Source: Methylobacterium sp. CB376
Lineage (GTDB): Bacteria; Pseudomonadota; Alphaproteobacteria; Rhizobiales; Beijerinckiaceae
DNA: 64,000 nt
Direction: 5' to 3'
NCBI RefSeq assembly: GCF_029714205.1
Contig: NZ_CP121648.1
Coordinates: forward strand, 5,821,001-5,885,000
Positions 21,249 through 29,520 of the stretch are shown piece after piece (within the stretch, counting starts at the first letter, position 1; each line of letters opens with the position of its first letter). A program made the position numbers and the translations under genes. The notes under the pieces were generated by a model. That model had not been told where the DNA came from and ran no database searches. It saw nothing but the letters and a program-made list of their open reading frames with translations.

Positions 21249-24200
21249 ATGAACGCGATCCTCATCAAGCTCTTCGCCACCGCGCTGACGCTCAGCCAGG
21301 CGACCACCCGGCCGGAGGCGATCCGCACCCAGTTCGATCCCGCCAAGGACGGGCCCGAGGTGGTGCGCATCCTGCGCGACGGCTGCGCCCACATGCGCAA
21401 GGCCTTCGACATCGAGGACATCAACCTCGACGACCTGATCTCGACCGCGATGGAGGACCCCAAGGCGATCGCGGGCGAGGCCAAGATCCTGCACGGCCTC
21501 GACATCGGCGAACTCAACACGAGCTACAAGCAGTTCTGCAAGAACGAGAACCCGCCCAACGCCCCCTTCGAGGCGAAGGCCGTGATCGAGTTCTACAACA
21601 GGGCGGTGGAGGGCCTGCCCGACGCGAGCGCGCTCAAGACCCTCCGGCTGCCGGGCGTGAGCACGATCCTGGACGGGCGCGGCAACCGCTTCTCGGAGAC
21701 CGCCGAGCCGAACGGGCGGCGCATCGCCGTGCCGATCACCCAGATCCCCGTGCTGGTCCAGAAGGCCTTCATCGCCGCCGAGGACAAGCGCTTCGAGAGC
21801 CACAGGGGCATCGACGAGCGCGGGGTGATCCGGGCCTTCATCGGCAACCTCGCCTCGCCGGGCCGGCCGGCGGGCGGCTCCACCATCACCCAGCAGGTGG
21901 TGAAGAACCTGTCGGTGGGCGACGACGTCACCTACGAGCGCAAGATCCGCGAGATGATCGTGGCGGTCCGCGCCGAGCAGGTGATGACGAAGCCCGAGAT
22001 CCTCGGCCTCTACCTGAACGGGATCTATCTGGGCCGCGGCGCCTACGGGGTCGAGATGGCCGCGCGCAGCTACTTCGGCAAGTCGGTCAAGGACCTGACC
22101 GTGCCGGAGGCGGCCCTGCTCGCGGGCATGCCGAAGGGACCGAACTACTACAGCCCCGACAAGTATCCCGACCGCGCCCGCGAGCGGCGCGCCTACGTCC
22201 TCTCCCGCATGAAGGAGGAGGGCGTGATCGACGAGGCGGCGATGAACGAGGCGCTGCGGAGCGACCTCGGCCTCGTGCCGCTGGAGCGCACGCGCCAGGA
22301 GGCCGGCTTCTACTACGTCGACCATCTCGGCCGCGAGGCGCGCTCCCTCGCCGGCCTCGACGCGCTCACCGCCAACGCCTACACGGTGCGCACGACGCTC
22401 AATGCCGGGCTTCAGACCGCGACCGAGTCGATCCTCCAGGACGCGCTGGCGCGCTACGAGGCGGCGACCGGCCGCTCCCGCTTCGAGGGGCCGGAATTCA
22501 ACCTCGCGGACGCGGTCAAGCGCATCGAGGCCGCCACCGCGCCGGCCGCGGCGGCACCGCCCGAGCCGGCGCCCGCCGCGAAGCAGGCCGGCGGCCCGGC
22601 CAGCGGCGGCGGTCCGGCCAGCGGCGGCGGCCCGGCCAGCGGCGGCGGCCCGGCCAAGGGCGGACCGGCCAAGGGCGGCAAGGCCGCGAAGGCCCCGGCG
22701 AGGCCGGCCGGGCCCAAACCGGCCTGGCAGCGTGCGCTCGAGAGCGCCCGCGCGCCGCTCTACGACGTGCACTGGCCCCTCGCCGTGGTGCTCGACACCG
22801 GCGCCAAGGGCGCGGCGCCCCGCGTCGGCCTCGCGGACGGGCGCGTCGCCAGCCTCAATCCGGGCCTCGCCCGGGGCCGGCTCGCCCCCTACGACGTGGT
22901 GCGGGTCGCCCTTCGGGAGGGAAAGGGCGCCCCGCGGGCCGACCTGCGCGTCCGCCCCCAGGTCCAGGGCGCGGCCGTGGTGCTGGAGAACCGAACCGGG
23001 CGCATCCTCGCCATGGCGGGCGGCTTCTCCTACCCGCTGAGCCAGCTCAACCGGGTGACCCAGAGCGTCCGCCAGCCGGGCTCGACCCTCAAGCCGCTCA
23101 CCTACCTGGCGGCGCTCAATGCCGGGCTGCAGCCCAACACGCTGGTGATGGACGCGGCCGTGACGCTGCCGCCGATCGGCGGGGTCGGCCAGTCCTGGTC
23201 GCCCAAGAACTACGAGGGCGGCGGCTCCGGCCCGACCACGCTGCGGCGCGGCCTGGAGCACTCGAAGAACCTCGTCACCGCCCAGCTCCTGCGCGGCGGC
23301 ATCGCCGAGCGGCCGGAGCAGAGCCTGAAGCGGGTCTGCGACATCGCCCTCGAAGCCCAGCTCTACGCCGAGTGCGAGCGCTACTACCCGTTCGTGCTCG
23401 GCGCCCAGCCGGTGCGGATGATCGACCTCGCGGCCTTCTACGCGGCCATCGCCAACGAGGGCGAGCGGCCGAGCCCCTACGCCCTCGAATCGGTCGCGCA
23501 GGGCGAGACCTACGTCTACCGGCACGCGGAGCGCCCGCTCGCCCGCATCGGCTCGGCCGACCGGGTCGCCTTCTACCAGATCAAGAGCCTGCTCCAGGGC
23601 GTGACCCAGCGCGGCACGGCGGCGGCCCTCGCGCGCTTCGCCCCCTACGTGGCCGGCAAGACCGGCACCTCGGAGGACGAGAACGACGCCTGGTTCGCGG
23701 GCTTCACCAACGAGATCACCATCGTGGTCTGGATCGGCTACGACAACGCGGACGGCCGGCGCCGCACGCTCGGGCGCGGCCAGACCGGCGGGCACCTCGC
23801 CGTGCCGGTCTTCGCCCAGATCCTCCAGGCCGCCTGGGCGAACGGGGTGCCGAAATCACCCCTCGCCCCGCCGAGCCCGGAGGCGCGGCGCCTGATCGCG
23901 GACGCGCCGATCGACCTCTATTCCGGCAGCCGGGTGGCGGGGGGCGGCTTCATGGAGCATTTCCGCCTGCAGCCCGACGGACGCCTCGCCGACACCCGGT
24001 TCAGCCTCGTGCCGCAGGAATCGGTCTACGCCATGCGGCCGGACGTCGACCAGGACGGCGACGTGGTGGATGGCGGCCGGCCCGAGGACGCCAACCCGTT
24101 CGACGAGCCGCGGCGGCGGGACGAGGCGCGGCGTCCGGCGGACGTGCGGCAGCCGGACGACGACCGCTACGACCCGTTCGGGGAGATCGGGCGGCAGCTC

Positions 24201-24362
24201 TTCGGCGGCCCGCCGCCGATCCGCCGGGCGCAGCCGGTGCCGGCCCCCGAGCCGATCTGGCCGGGCCCCTCGGCCCGCTCGCCCTTCGGCGACGACGACG
24301 GCTACCGCCGGCCGCGCCGCCGCGATCCCGACTATCTCTTCGGGGAAGATCCGACCTATTGA
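21249..24362 (+). CDS. Bifunctional class A penicillin-binding protein (transglycosylase/transpeptidase)
   Basis: A 1037-residue peptidoglycan synthase. The GT51 domain has its catalytic Glu in AAEDKRFESHRG (Glu178) and the GGSTITQQVVKNL motif. The transpeptidase has the active Ser in GSTLK (Ser612, Lys615), SKN (Ser672) and KTGT (Lys804). Two oddities stand out. The N-terminus has only a short hydrophobic stretch (ILIKLFATALTL) and then about 120 extra residues before the GT domain, rather than a clear membrane anchor. Between the two domains is a low-complexity insert of GGPASGG repeats (about residues 447-485). The C-terminal 100 residues are charged, Pro/Arg/Asp-rich and probably disordered. 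A secreted protein gene follows 43 bp later. Confidence 0.92.
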   Translation: MNAILIKLFATALTLSQATTRPEAIRTQFDPAKDGPEVVRILRDGCAHMRKAFDIEDINLDDLISTAMEDPKAIAGEAKILHGLDIGELNTSYKQFCKNENPPNAPFEAKAVIEFYNRAVEGLPDASALKTLRLPGVSTILDGRGNRFSETAEPNGRRIAVPITQIPVLVQKAFIAAEDKRFESHRGIDERGVIRAFIGNLASPGRPAGGSTITQQVVKNLSVGDDVTYERKIREMIVAVRAEQVMTKPEILGLYLNGIYLGRGAYGVEMAARSYFGKSVKDLTVPEAALLAGMPKGPNYYSPDKYPDRARERRAYVLSRMKEEGVIDEAAMNEALRSDLGLVPLERTRQEAGFYYVDHLGREARSLAGLDALTANAYTVRTTLNAGLQTATESILQDALARYEAATGRSRFEGPEFNLADAVKRIEAATAPAAAAPPEPAPAAKQAGGPASGGGPASGGGPASGGGPAKGGPAKGGKAAKAPARPAGPKPAWQRALESARAPLYDVHWPLAVVLDTGAKGAAPRVGLADGRVASLNPGLARGRLAPYDVVRVALREGKGAPRADLRVRPQVQGAAVVLENRTGRILAMAGGFSYPLSQLNRVTQSVRQPGSTLKPLTYLAALNAGLQPNTLVMDAAVTLPPIGGVGQSWSPKNYEGGGSGPTTLRRGLEHSKNLVTAQLLRGGIAERPEQSLKRVCDIALEAQLYAECERYYPFVLGAQPVRMIDLAAFYAAIANEGERPSPYALESVAQGETYVYRHAERPLARIGSADRVAFYQIKSLLQGVTQRGTAAALARFAPYVAGKTGTSEDENDAWFAGFTNEITIVVWIGYDNADGRRRTLGRGQTGGHLAVPVFAQILQAAWANGVPKSPLAPPSPEARRLIADAPIDLYSGSRVAGGGFMEHFRLQPDGRLADTRFSLVPQESVYAMRPDVDQDGDVVDGGRPEDANPFDEPRRRDEARRPADVRQPDDDRYDPFGEIGRQLFGGPPPIRRAQPVPAPEPIWPGPSARSPFGDDDGYRRPRRRDPDYLFGEDPTY
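22591..22676. repeat. Low-complexity Gly/Pro/Ala/Ser-coding repeat within the PBP gene
   Basis: Repeats of a 21-bp unit (CCGGCCAGCGGCGGCGG-like) encode GGPASGG three to four times and then turn into GGPAKGG. It sits in the linker between the transglycosylase and transpeptidase domains. Homologues usually have a short linker there, so expansion by slippage is likely. Confidence 0.8.
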
Positions 24363-24405
24363 CGGTGCGGCCCCCCGGCCCCCGAATCTCAAGGAAGTCC
24401 CGCCC

Positions 24406-25437
24406 GTGCGTCACAGCCTCACGGCCCGCCTCCGCGTCGCCGCGCCCCTTCTCGTCGCCTTGACGGCGACGCCGGTCCTCGCCCAGTACCGCACCAAGGA
24501 CGTGCCGAGCCTCGCGGGCCTCGATGCCGGGGGGATCGCCCCGAACACGATCCTGTTCACCGATCACCGGGACAACCCGTCGAGCCCCGAGAGCGGCCTC
24601 ACCCCCTTCGCCGAGTGGAGCCGCAACCAGCCGGTGCAGAAGGCGATCCTCTCGCCCTACCCGGACTACGTCGAGCCCGACTACAAGGTGACGGTGAACG
24701 GGACCACCAAGGCGCGGCACGAGGCGCTGAAAGTCTACCTCGCCGAGGCGCGCTTCGTGGTGCCGCGCCCGGCCGACCGCATCGACCTCAAGCGGTTCGC
24801 CTCGCTCGGCTTCCTCGGCCGGATGGATCCGGCGATCAAGCACAGGGCCCTCAACCCGGCCGACGCGACGCCGACCAGGGACCCGGCGGCCGCCTTCGCG
24901 CGCCGGCCCGACCGGCCGTGGTGCGCGGCGCCCGACACGCTCTGCATCGAGTCGCGCTACGACCTGGAGGGCAAGCTGCCGCTCGGGGTCAAGCTCGCCA
25001 ACAAGCTGGAGGAGGGCGGCAAGAAGATCGCCGAGTTCGTCTCGTTCCAGAGCGAATTGCGGGTCCTGCCGCCCGAGGAGGCGGGGAAGCTCGCGAGCCT
25101 CACCCGGATCGACGCTCCGGTGGCGGGCGCGATGGAGCAGAACATCTTCTGGGTGAACCAGATCCTGCGCTTCGGCAAGTTCCTGGCGGTGCTGCAGCCC
25201 GCCGCGGGCGATCCGGGCAAGACGGTGGTGACGGCCACCATGGCGCTCGGCATCAAGGCGGACGTGCTCGACCGCAAGAAGGAGTACGAGCGCGTCCCGG
25301 TGCTGCGCAACCTGCTGCCGGCCCAGGTGCTGATGGGGAATTCCTCCTTCAACACCGGCAACTCGATCAGCGCGGGCCTGCCGACCTACGCCCGCAACCG
25401 CATCGCGGCGTTCGCGGACGCGCTCGCCAAGGAGTGA
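24406..25437 (+). CDS. Secreted protein of unknown function
   Basis: I do not recognise the family. The 343-residue product starts at a GTG (24406) preceded by AAGGAAG at an eight-base distance. It begins with a clear Sec signal (RLRVAAPLLVALTATPVLAQ; cleavage likely after ALA or LAQ). The mature part is moderately charged with no membrane segment, and has two cysteines in PWCAAPDTLCIES that could form a disulfide. It follows the penicillin-binding protein gene by 43 bp on the same strand, so the two may be co-transcribed. A periplasmic role linked to wall synthesis is an inference from position only. Confidence 0.8.
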   Translation: MRHSLTARLRVAAPLLVALTATPVLAQYRTKDVPSLAGLDAGGIAPNTILFTDHRDNPSSPESGLTPFAEWSRNQPVQKAILSPYPDYVEPDYKVTVNGTTKARHEALKVYLAEARFVVPRPADRIDLKRFASLGFLGRMDPAIKHRALNPADATPTRDPAAAFARRPDRPWCAAPDTLCIESRYDLEGKLPLGVKLANKLEEGGKKIAEFVSFQSELRVLPPEEAGKLASLTRIDAPVAGAMEQNIFWVNQILRFGKFLAVLQPAAGDPGKTVVTATMALGIKADVLDRKKEYERVPVLRNLLPAQVLMGNSSFNTGNSISAGLPTYARNRIAAFADALAKE

Positions 25438-25446
25438 TCGGTCCCC

Positions 25447-25516
25447 CGCATCATGCGCCGAAGCGGCCCCCGGTTCGGCGGCGAACCGAAGGTCCGCGTC
25501 AGCGAAACATGATGCG
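25447..25516. repeat. Hairpin with CGCATCATG/CATGATGCG arms
   Basis: Exact 9-bp arms at 25447-25455 and 25508-25516 flank a GC-rich inner part beginning CGCCGAAG. A related hairpin with GCATCATTC arms, the same inner CGCCGAAG and similar trailing bases lies at 34643-34688. The two may be members of one intergenic family. It is located downstream of the secreted-protein gene and could act as its terminator. Confidence 0.75.
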
Positions 25517-25572
25517 AAAACCGAATGAGGCAGACTCGCGTCAGGCGATTCTGCCGAGCGCCCGGCTCATCC

Positions 25573-25703
25573 GACATCCGGTTGATGGCTTCGCCATCTC
25601 CGATTTCGGCCATGCGGATGTCGGCTTCGCTCAGGCGCCGCGCTCAGGCGCCGCGCAGGCGCGTGAGCCGGGATCCGCTTGGATCAAGCGGATCCCGGAT
25701 CAG
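25573..25703. repeat. Dispersed two-hairpin element, copy 1
   Basis: Hairpin 1 has GACATCCG/CGGATGTC arms (25573-25580, 25615-25622). A GCTCAGGCGCCGC direct repeat follows, and then hairpin 2 with 13-bp arms (25668-25680, 25686-25698). Near-identical sequence occurs at 51603-51739, and a shortened inverted copy at 48352-48467. The end of the element supplies the TGA stop (25702-25700) of the minus-strand lipoprotein gene. Confidence 0.93.
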
Positions 25704-25912
25704 AGCCCGCGATTGCCGATGGTCGGGACGGTGGGCTGCGTGAAGGCGCGGTTGACGTCCGGCCGGCGCTGCGTGCCGTTGGTGTCGTTCGAGCGGACGT
25801 AGTTCTGGGTGCTGAAGGTCTCGCTGAAGGCGGAGCGGTCGGCTTCCATGCTGGTGCAGGCGGGGAGCAGCGCGGCCAGGGCGCCGGCGGCGAGGAGGAG
25901 CGGGAGCTTCAT
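25700..25912 (-). CDS. Small lipoprotein of unknown function
   Basis: A 70-residue product with a textbook lipoprotein signal: basic start, hydrophobic LLLAAGALAALLPAC with the lipobox Cys about residue 19. A short polar tail follows, ending in VPTIGNRGL. The ATG at 25912 has AGGA seven bases upstream. The mature part has no recognisable domain. Its stop codon lies in the edge of a dispersed repeat element, so the present C-terminus may have been set by the insertion or shaped with it. The gene is alone, divergent from the 81-residue protein gene about 200 bp away. Confidence 0.75.
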   Translation of the reverse strand: MKLPLLLAAGALAALLPACTSMEADRSAFSETFSTQNYVRSNDTNGTQRRPDVNRAFTQPTVPTIGNRGL

Positions 25913-26110
25913 CGGTCGGTCCTGTGGGACGGTTCTGCCGGACGGCGAGCCGCCCTCCTCGCGGGGGAACGGGGCGCGGTCAAGGCGCGGCGCGGCGGCC
26001 GGCGCGGTTTGCCGGCGGGCGTGGCCGGGGCGCCGCGGCCGCCGGAATCCCGTGGAGAGCCGCGATTCCGTCCTGGCGCGGGGGCAGCCTTTGCGCGACA
26101 TTCGGGGCCG

Positions 26111-26356
26111 ATGAGCAATGTCGTTCCCCTGCGCGCCCGCACGGCGCCCGACGTCTCCGCCCGCGAGGTCGCCGCGGTGGTCTCCGACCTCGTGGCGATC
26201 GCCGAGCAGCTGCACGACATCGGCGCCCGCACGGCGAGCCTGGGACGGCCGCGCCCCGAGACCGAGCGCTCGGTCCAGATGCTCCTCGACGCGGTGACCT
26301 CGGTCGAGCGGGCGCTCGACGTCATCACGGATGGCGGCGACTACGCGCCGTTCTGA
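26111..26356 (+). CDS. Small hypothetical protein (81 residues)
   Basis: I do not recognise a family. The frame from the ATG at 26111 gives a mostly helical, acidic protein (VSAREVAAVVSDLVAIAEQL; TERSVQMLLDAVTSVERALD) with no cysteines and no export signal. Regular amphipathic spacing and ordinary codon use support a real gene. The ribosome-binding site is weak (GGGG). It is followed by a 7-bp-arm hairpin at 26384-26404 that could end its transcript. Confidence 0.6.
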   Translation: MSNVVPLRARTAPDVSAREVAAVVSDLVAIAEQLHDIGARTASLGRPRPETERSVQMLLDAVTSVERALDVITDGGDYAPF

Positions 26357-26514
26357 TGCGCCGGGCTGACCGTTTCGCCGGCTGAGCGGAATCCGGGTCC
26401 GCTCCGGGGAGCGAGCGTCGGCCGGCCCCTCCCCCACCCGGTGACGCCTGCCGCGCGCTGTGCGATCAGGGGCGATCGCGGGCCGCGGCCCGCCCCCTCG
26501 CAGCGGGACATCGC

Positions 26515-26949
26515 ATGTCGGACCTGACCCTTGACGCCGCCCAGAGCATCGTGGCGACGGCGCTCACCACCGCCCGCAGCCTCGACCTGAAGCCGCTCGC
26601 GGTGGTGGTGCTCGACGCCCGCGGCGCGCTCAAGGCCGCGTCCGTCGAGGACGGGACCAGCCTGAAGCGGGCCGAGATCGCCGCCGGCAAGGCGAACGGG
26701 GCGCTCGCCCTCGGGCTCGGCTCGCGGGCGATCGGCGCCCGGGCGGAGGCGCAGGCCTATTTCGTCGCCGCGGTGACCCACCTCGCCGGGCCGGCCGGGC
26801 TCGTCCCGGTGCCGGGCGGGGTGCTGATCAAGCGCCACGGCCACGTGATCGGCGCGGTCGGCATCTCGGGGGACACCTCGGACAACGACGAGACCGCGGC
26901 CGTGGCCGGCATCGAGGCCGCCGGGTTCGAGGCCCAGACCGGCGCCTGA
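26515..26949 (+). CDS. GlcG/HbpS family protein
   Basis: A 144-residue protein of the GlcG/HbpS (former DUF336) family: LTLDAAQSIVATALTTARSL, VVVLDARGALKAASVEDG, FPGGVLI-like PVPGGVLIKRHGHVIGAVGISG, and a C-terminal D-x-x-x-A helix. Members occur beside glycolate and other catabolic genes, and some bind heme. No signal peptide is seen, so it is cytoplasmic. Its stop lies only 14 bp before the peptide-binding protein gene, suggesting one transcript with the ABC transporter. Its role in that transporter is not known. Confidence 0.88.
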   Translation: MSDLTLDAAQSIVATALTTARSLDLKPLAVVVLDARGALKAASVEDGTSLKRAEIAAGKANGALALGLGSRAIGARAEAQAYFVAAVTHLAGPAGLVPVPGGVLIKRHGHVIGAVGISGDTSDNDETAAVAGIEAAGFEAQTGA

Positions 26950-26963
26950 GCGGGCGCCCGGCC

Positions 26964-28571
26964 ATGCGCCCGGCCATGCGCCGCCGCGACCTCCTCGCCG
27001 CGAGCGGCGGGGCCATCCTCGGGGCCGCGGCGCGCGGCGCGCGCGCGGCCGGGCCGGCCCTCTACCGGCGCGGCAACGACGCCGATCCGGAAACCCTCGA
27101 TCCGCACCGCTCCTCGACCCTCGCGGAGGCCACGATCCTCCTCGACCTCTTCGAGGGCCTGACCTGCTACGACGCGGCCGGGCGGATCGTGCCCGGGGCG
27201 GCGGAGAGCTGGACCACCTCCGAGGACGGCCTCACCTGGAGCTTCACCCTGCGCCCGGACGGGCGCTGGTCGAACGGCGACCCCGTGGTGGCGGAGGATT
27301 TCCTGGCCGGGTTCCGCCGCATCCTCGACCCGGCGACCGGCGCCAAATACGCCAACGTGCTGTTCCCGATCCGCGGGGCGGAGGCGGCGAACCGGGGCGC
27401 CGCGCCGGTGGAGCGGATCGGCGTCGCGGCGCCGGATCCGCGCCGGGTGGTGATCACGCTCGCCCAGCCGACCCCCTACCTCCTCGAACTGATGACCCAT
27501 CAGGCGAGTTCGCCGATCCACCGGCCAACGCTCGCCCGGCACGGCGACGCCTTCAGCCGGCCCGGGCTGCTCGTCTCGAACGGCGCCTACCGGCTGACGG
27601 ATTTCGTGCCGAACGACCGGGTCACGGCGGCGCGCAACCCGCATTTCCGCGAGGCCGGGCGCGTGCGGATCCCCGAGATCGCCTACATCCCGACCCCGGA
27701 CCTCGCGGCGGCGGTGCGGCGCTTCGCGGCCGGCGAGATCGATTCCCTGAGCGATCTGCCGGCCGACCAGATCCGGGCCCTGAAGGCCCGCTTCGGCGAG
27801 CAGGTCTGGCTCGCGCCGGCGCTCGGCGTGCTGGTGCTGATGGTCAACCTGCGCCGGGCGCCGCTCGGCGACCGGCGGATCCGCCAGGCCCTGTCGCTCG
27901 CCATCGACCGGGAATTCCTGGCCGAGGCGGTCTGGGGCGAGTCGATGCTGCCGGCCTACTCGCTGACGCCGGCGGGGCTCGACAACGCCCTGCCGCCCCC
28001 CGAGATGCCGGGCCGGGACCTCTCGCCCCTGGAGCGGGAGGACCGCGCGGTGGCGCTGCTGCGCGAGGCCGGATACGGGCCGGGAGGGCGGCCGCTGCCC
28101 GTCGAGATCCGCTACAACACCACCGACAACAACCGGAACACCATGGTGGCGATCGCCGACATGTGGCAGCCGCTCGGGGTCAGCACGCGCCTCGTCAACA
28201 CCGATGCCAAGACCCACTTCGCGCATCTGCGCGACGGCGGACCGTTCGACCTCGCCCGCTACGCCTGGATCGCCGATTACGCGGACCCGCAGAACTTCCT
28301 GTTCCTGGTCGAGAGCGACAACGACGGCTTCAACTCGGGCCACTACGCCAACCCGGCCTACGACGCGCTGATGCGCGAGGCGGCCGGGACCGTCGATCTC
28401 GCGCGGCGGGCCGGGCTGCTGCACCGGGCGGAGGAGGTCTTCCTCGCCGACCTGCCCTGGATCCCGCTGCTGCACTACCGGCACAAGCACATGGTCTCGC
28501 CGCGGCTGCGCGGCATCGTGCCCAACCTGCGCGGCGTCTCCCCGACCCGCTACCTCTGGCTGGACGGATGA
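26964..28571 (+). CDS. Peptide ABC transporter, substrate-binding protein
   Basis: A 535-residue OppA/DppA-type (family 5) solute-binding protein. It starts with a Tat-like signal (RRRDLLAASGG followed by a hydrophobic run). The mature N-terminus GNDADPETLDPHRS is the family hallmark, followed by WTFTLRPD-like WSFTLRPDGRWSNGDPV. It acts in the periplasm and feeds the two permeases encoded next. The start may be the ATG at 26964 or the one at 26976. The E. coli OppA-like opening suggests oligopeptides, but ligands of this family range widely. Confidence 0.93.
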   Translation: MRPAMRRRDLLAASGGAILGAAARGARAAGPALYRRGNDADPETLDPHRSSTLAEATILLDLFEGLTCYDAAGRIVPGAAESWTTSEDGLTWSFTLRPDGRWSNGDPVVAEDFLAGFRRILDPATGAKYANVLFPIRGAEAANRGAAPVERIGVAAPDPRRVVITLAQPTPYLLELMTHQASSPIHRPTLARHGDAFSRPGLLVSNGAYRLTDFVPNDRVTAARNPHFREAGRVRIPEIAYIPTPDLAAAVRRFAAGEIDSLSDLPADQIRALKARFGEQVWLAPALGVLVLMVNLRRAPLGDRRIRQALSLAIDREFLAEAVWGESMLPAYSLTPAGLDNALPPPEMPGRDLSPLEREDRAVALLREAGYGPGGRPLPVEIRYNTTDNNRNTMVAIADMWQPLGVSTRLVNTDAKTHFAHLRDGGPFDLARYAWIADYADPQNFLFLVESDNDGFNSGHYANPAYDALMREAAGTVDLARRAGLLHRAEEVFLADLPWIPLLHYRHKHMVSPRLRGIVPNLRGVSPTRYLWLDG

Positions 28572-28599
28572 GCGCCCCGCCCCGCGGGGGCCCGCCCCG

Positions 28600-29520
28600 A
28601 TGACCGGCTTCGTGCTGCGCCGCCTCGCCCAGGCGGTCCCGACCCTGTTCCTGGTCGTGACCCTGTCCTTCTTCCTCGCCCGGGTCGCGCCGGGCGGGCC
28701 CTTCGACCTGGAGCGGCCGCTCGCCCCCGCGGCGATGGAGAACCTGCGGCGGGTCTACGGGCTCGACCAGCCGCTCCTCGTCCAGTACGGGCGCTACCTC
28801 GCCGCGCTCCTGTCGGGGGATCTCGGACCGTCCTTCTCGGTGCGGGACATGGGCGTCGGCGACCTCCTGGCCCGGGGCCTGCCGGTGTCGATGACCCTCG
28901 GGGGGCTGGCGCTGGCGCTGGCGCTGATCGCGGGCGTCGGGCTCGGGGGGCTCGCCGCCGCGCGCCGGGGCCGCGCCCTCGACCACGCGGTGATGCTGCT
29001 CGGCACGCTCGGGCTGACCGTGCCGGGCTTCGTCGTCGCGCCGCTGCTCCAGATCGCCTTCGGGCTCGGCCTGCGCTGGCTGCCGGTCGGCGGCTGGGAG
29101 GGCGGCGCGCCGCGCCACCTCGTCCTGCCGGTGGTGACGCTCGCCCTGCCGCAGGTGGCGGTGATCGCCCGGCTCACCCGGGCCGCCCTGGCCGAGACGC
29201 TGGCGACGCCGCCGATGCGCACCCTGCGGGCGCTCGGGCTGCCGCGCCGGGTGATCGCCCTCCACGCCCTGCGGGGCGCGGCGCTGCCGGTGGTCTCCTA
29301 TCTGGGCCCGACCGCGGCGGGGCTGCTCACCGGCTCGGTGGTGGTGGAGACGATCTTCGGGCTGCCCGGACTGGGCCGCGCCTTCGTGGACGGGGCGCTC
29401 AACCGCGACTACCCGCTGGTGATGGGCACGGTGGTGCTGGTGGCCTGCTTCGTGATCCTGTTCAACCTCCTGGTCGATATCGGCCTCGCCCTCCTCGACC
29501 CGCGGGTGCGCCGGGCATGA
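28600..29520 (+). CDS. Peptide ABC transporter permease (OppB/DppB type)
   Basis: A 306-residue inner-membrane permease with about six membrane segments. It has the conserved N-terminal stretch FVLRRLAQAVPTLFLV and the EAA coupling loop (RALGLPRRVIALHALRGAALPVV). It forms a heteromeric channel with the product of the next gene. It starts 28 bp after the binding-protein stop, and its own stop overlaps the following ATG by four bases (ATGA at 29517-29520). Confidence 0.94.
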   Translation: MTGFVLRRLAQAVPTLFLVVTLSFFLARVAPGGPFDLERPLAPAAMENLRRVYGLDQPLLVQYGRYLAALLSGDLGPSFSVRDMGVGDLLARGLPVSMTLGGLALALALIAGVGLGGLAAARRGRALDHAVMLLGTLGLTVPGFVVAPLLQIAFGLGLRWLPVGGWEGGAPRHLVLPVVTLALPQVAVIARLTRAALAETLATPPMRTLRALGLPRRVIALHALRGAALPVVSYLGPTAAGLLTGSVVVETIFGLPGLGRAFVDGALNRDYPLVMGTVVLVACFVILFNLLVDIGLALLDPRVRRA

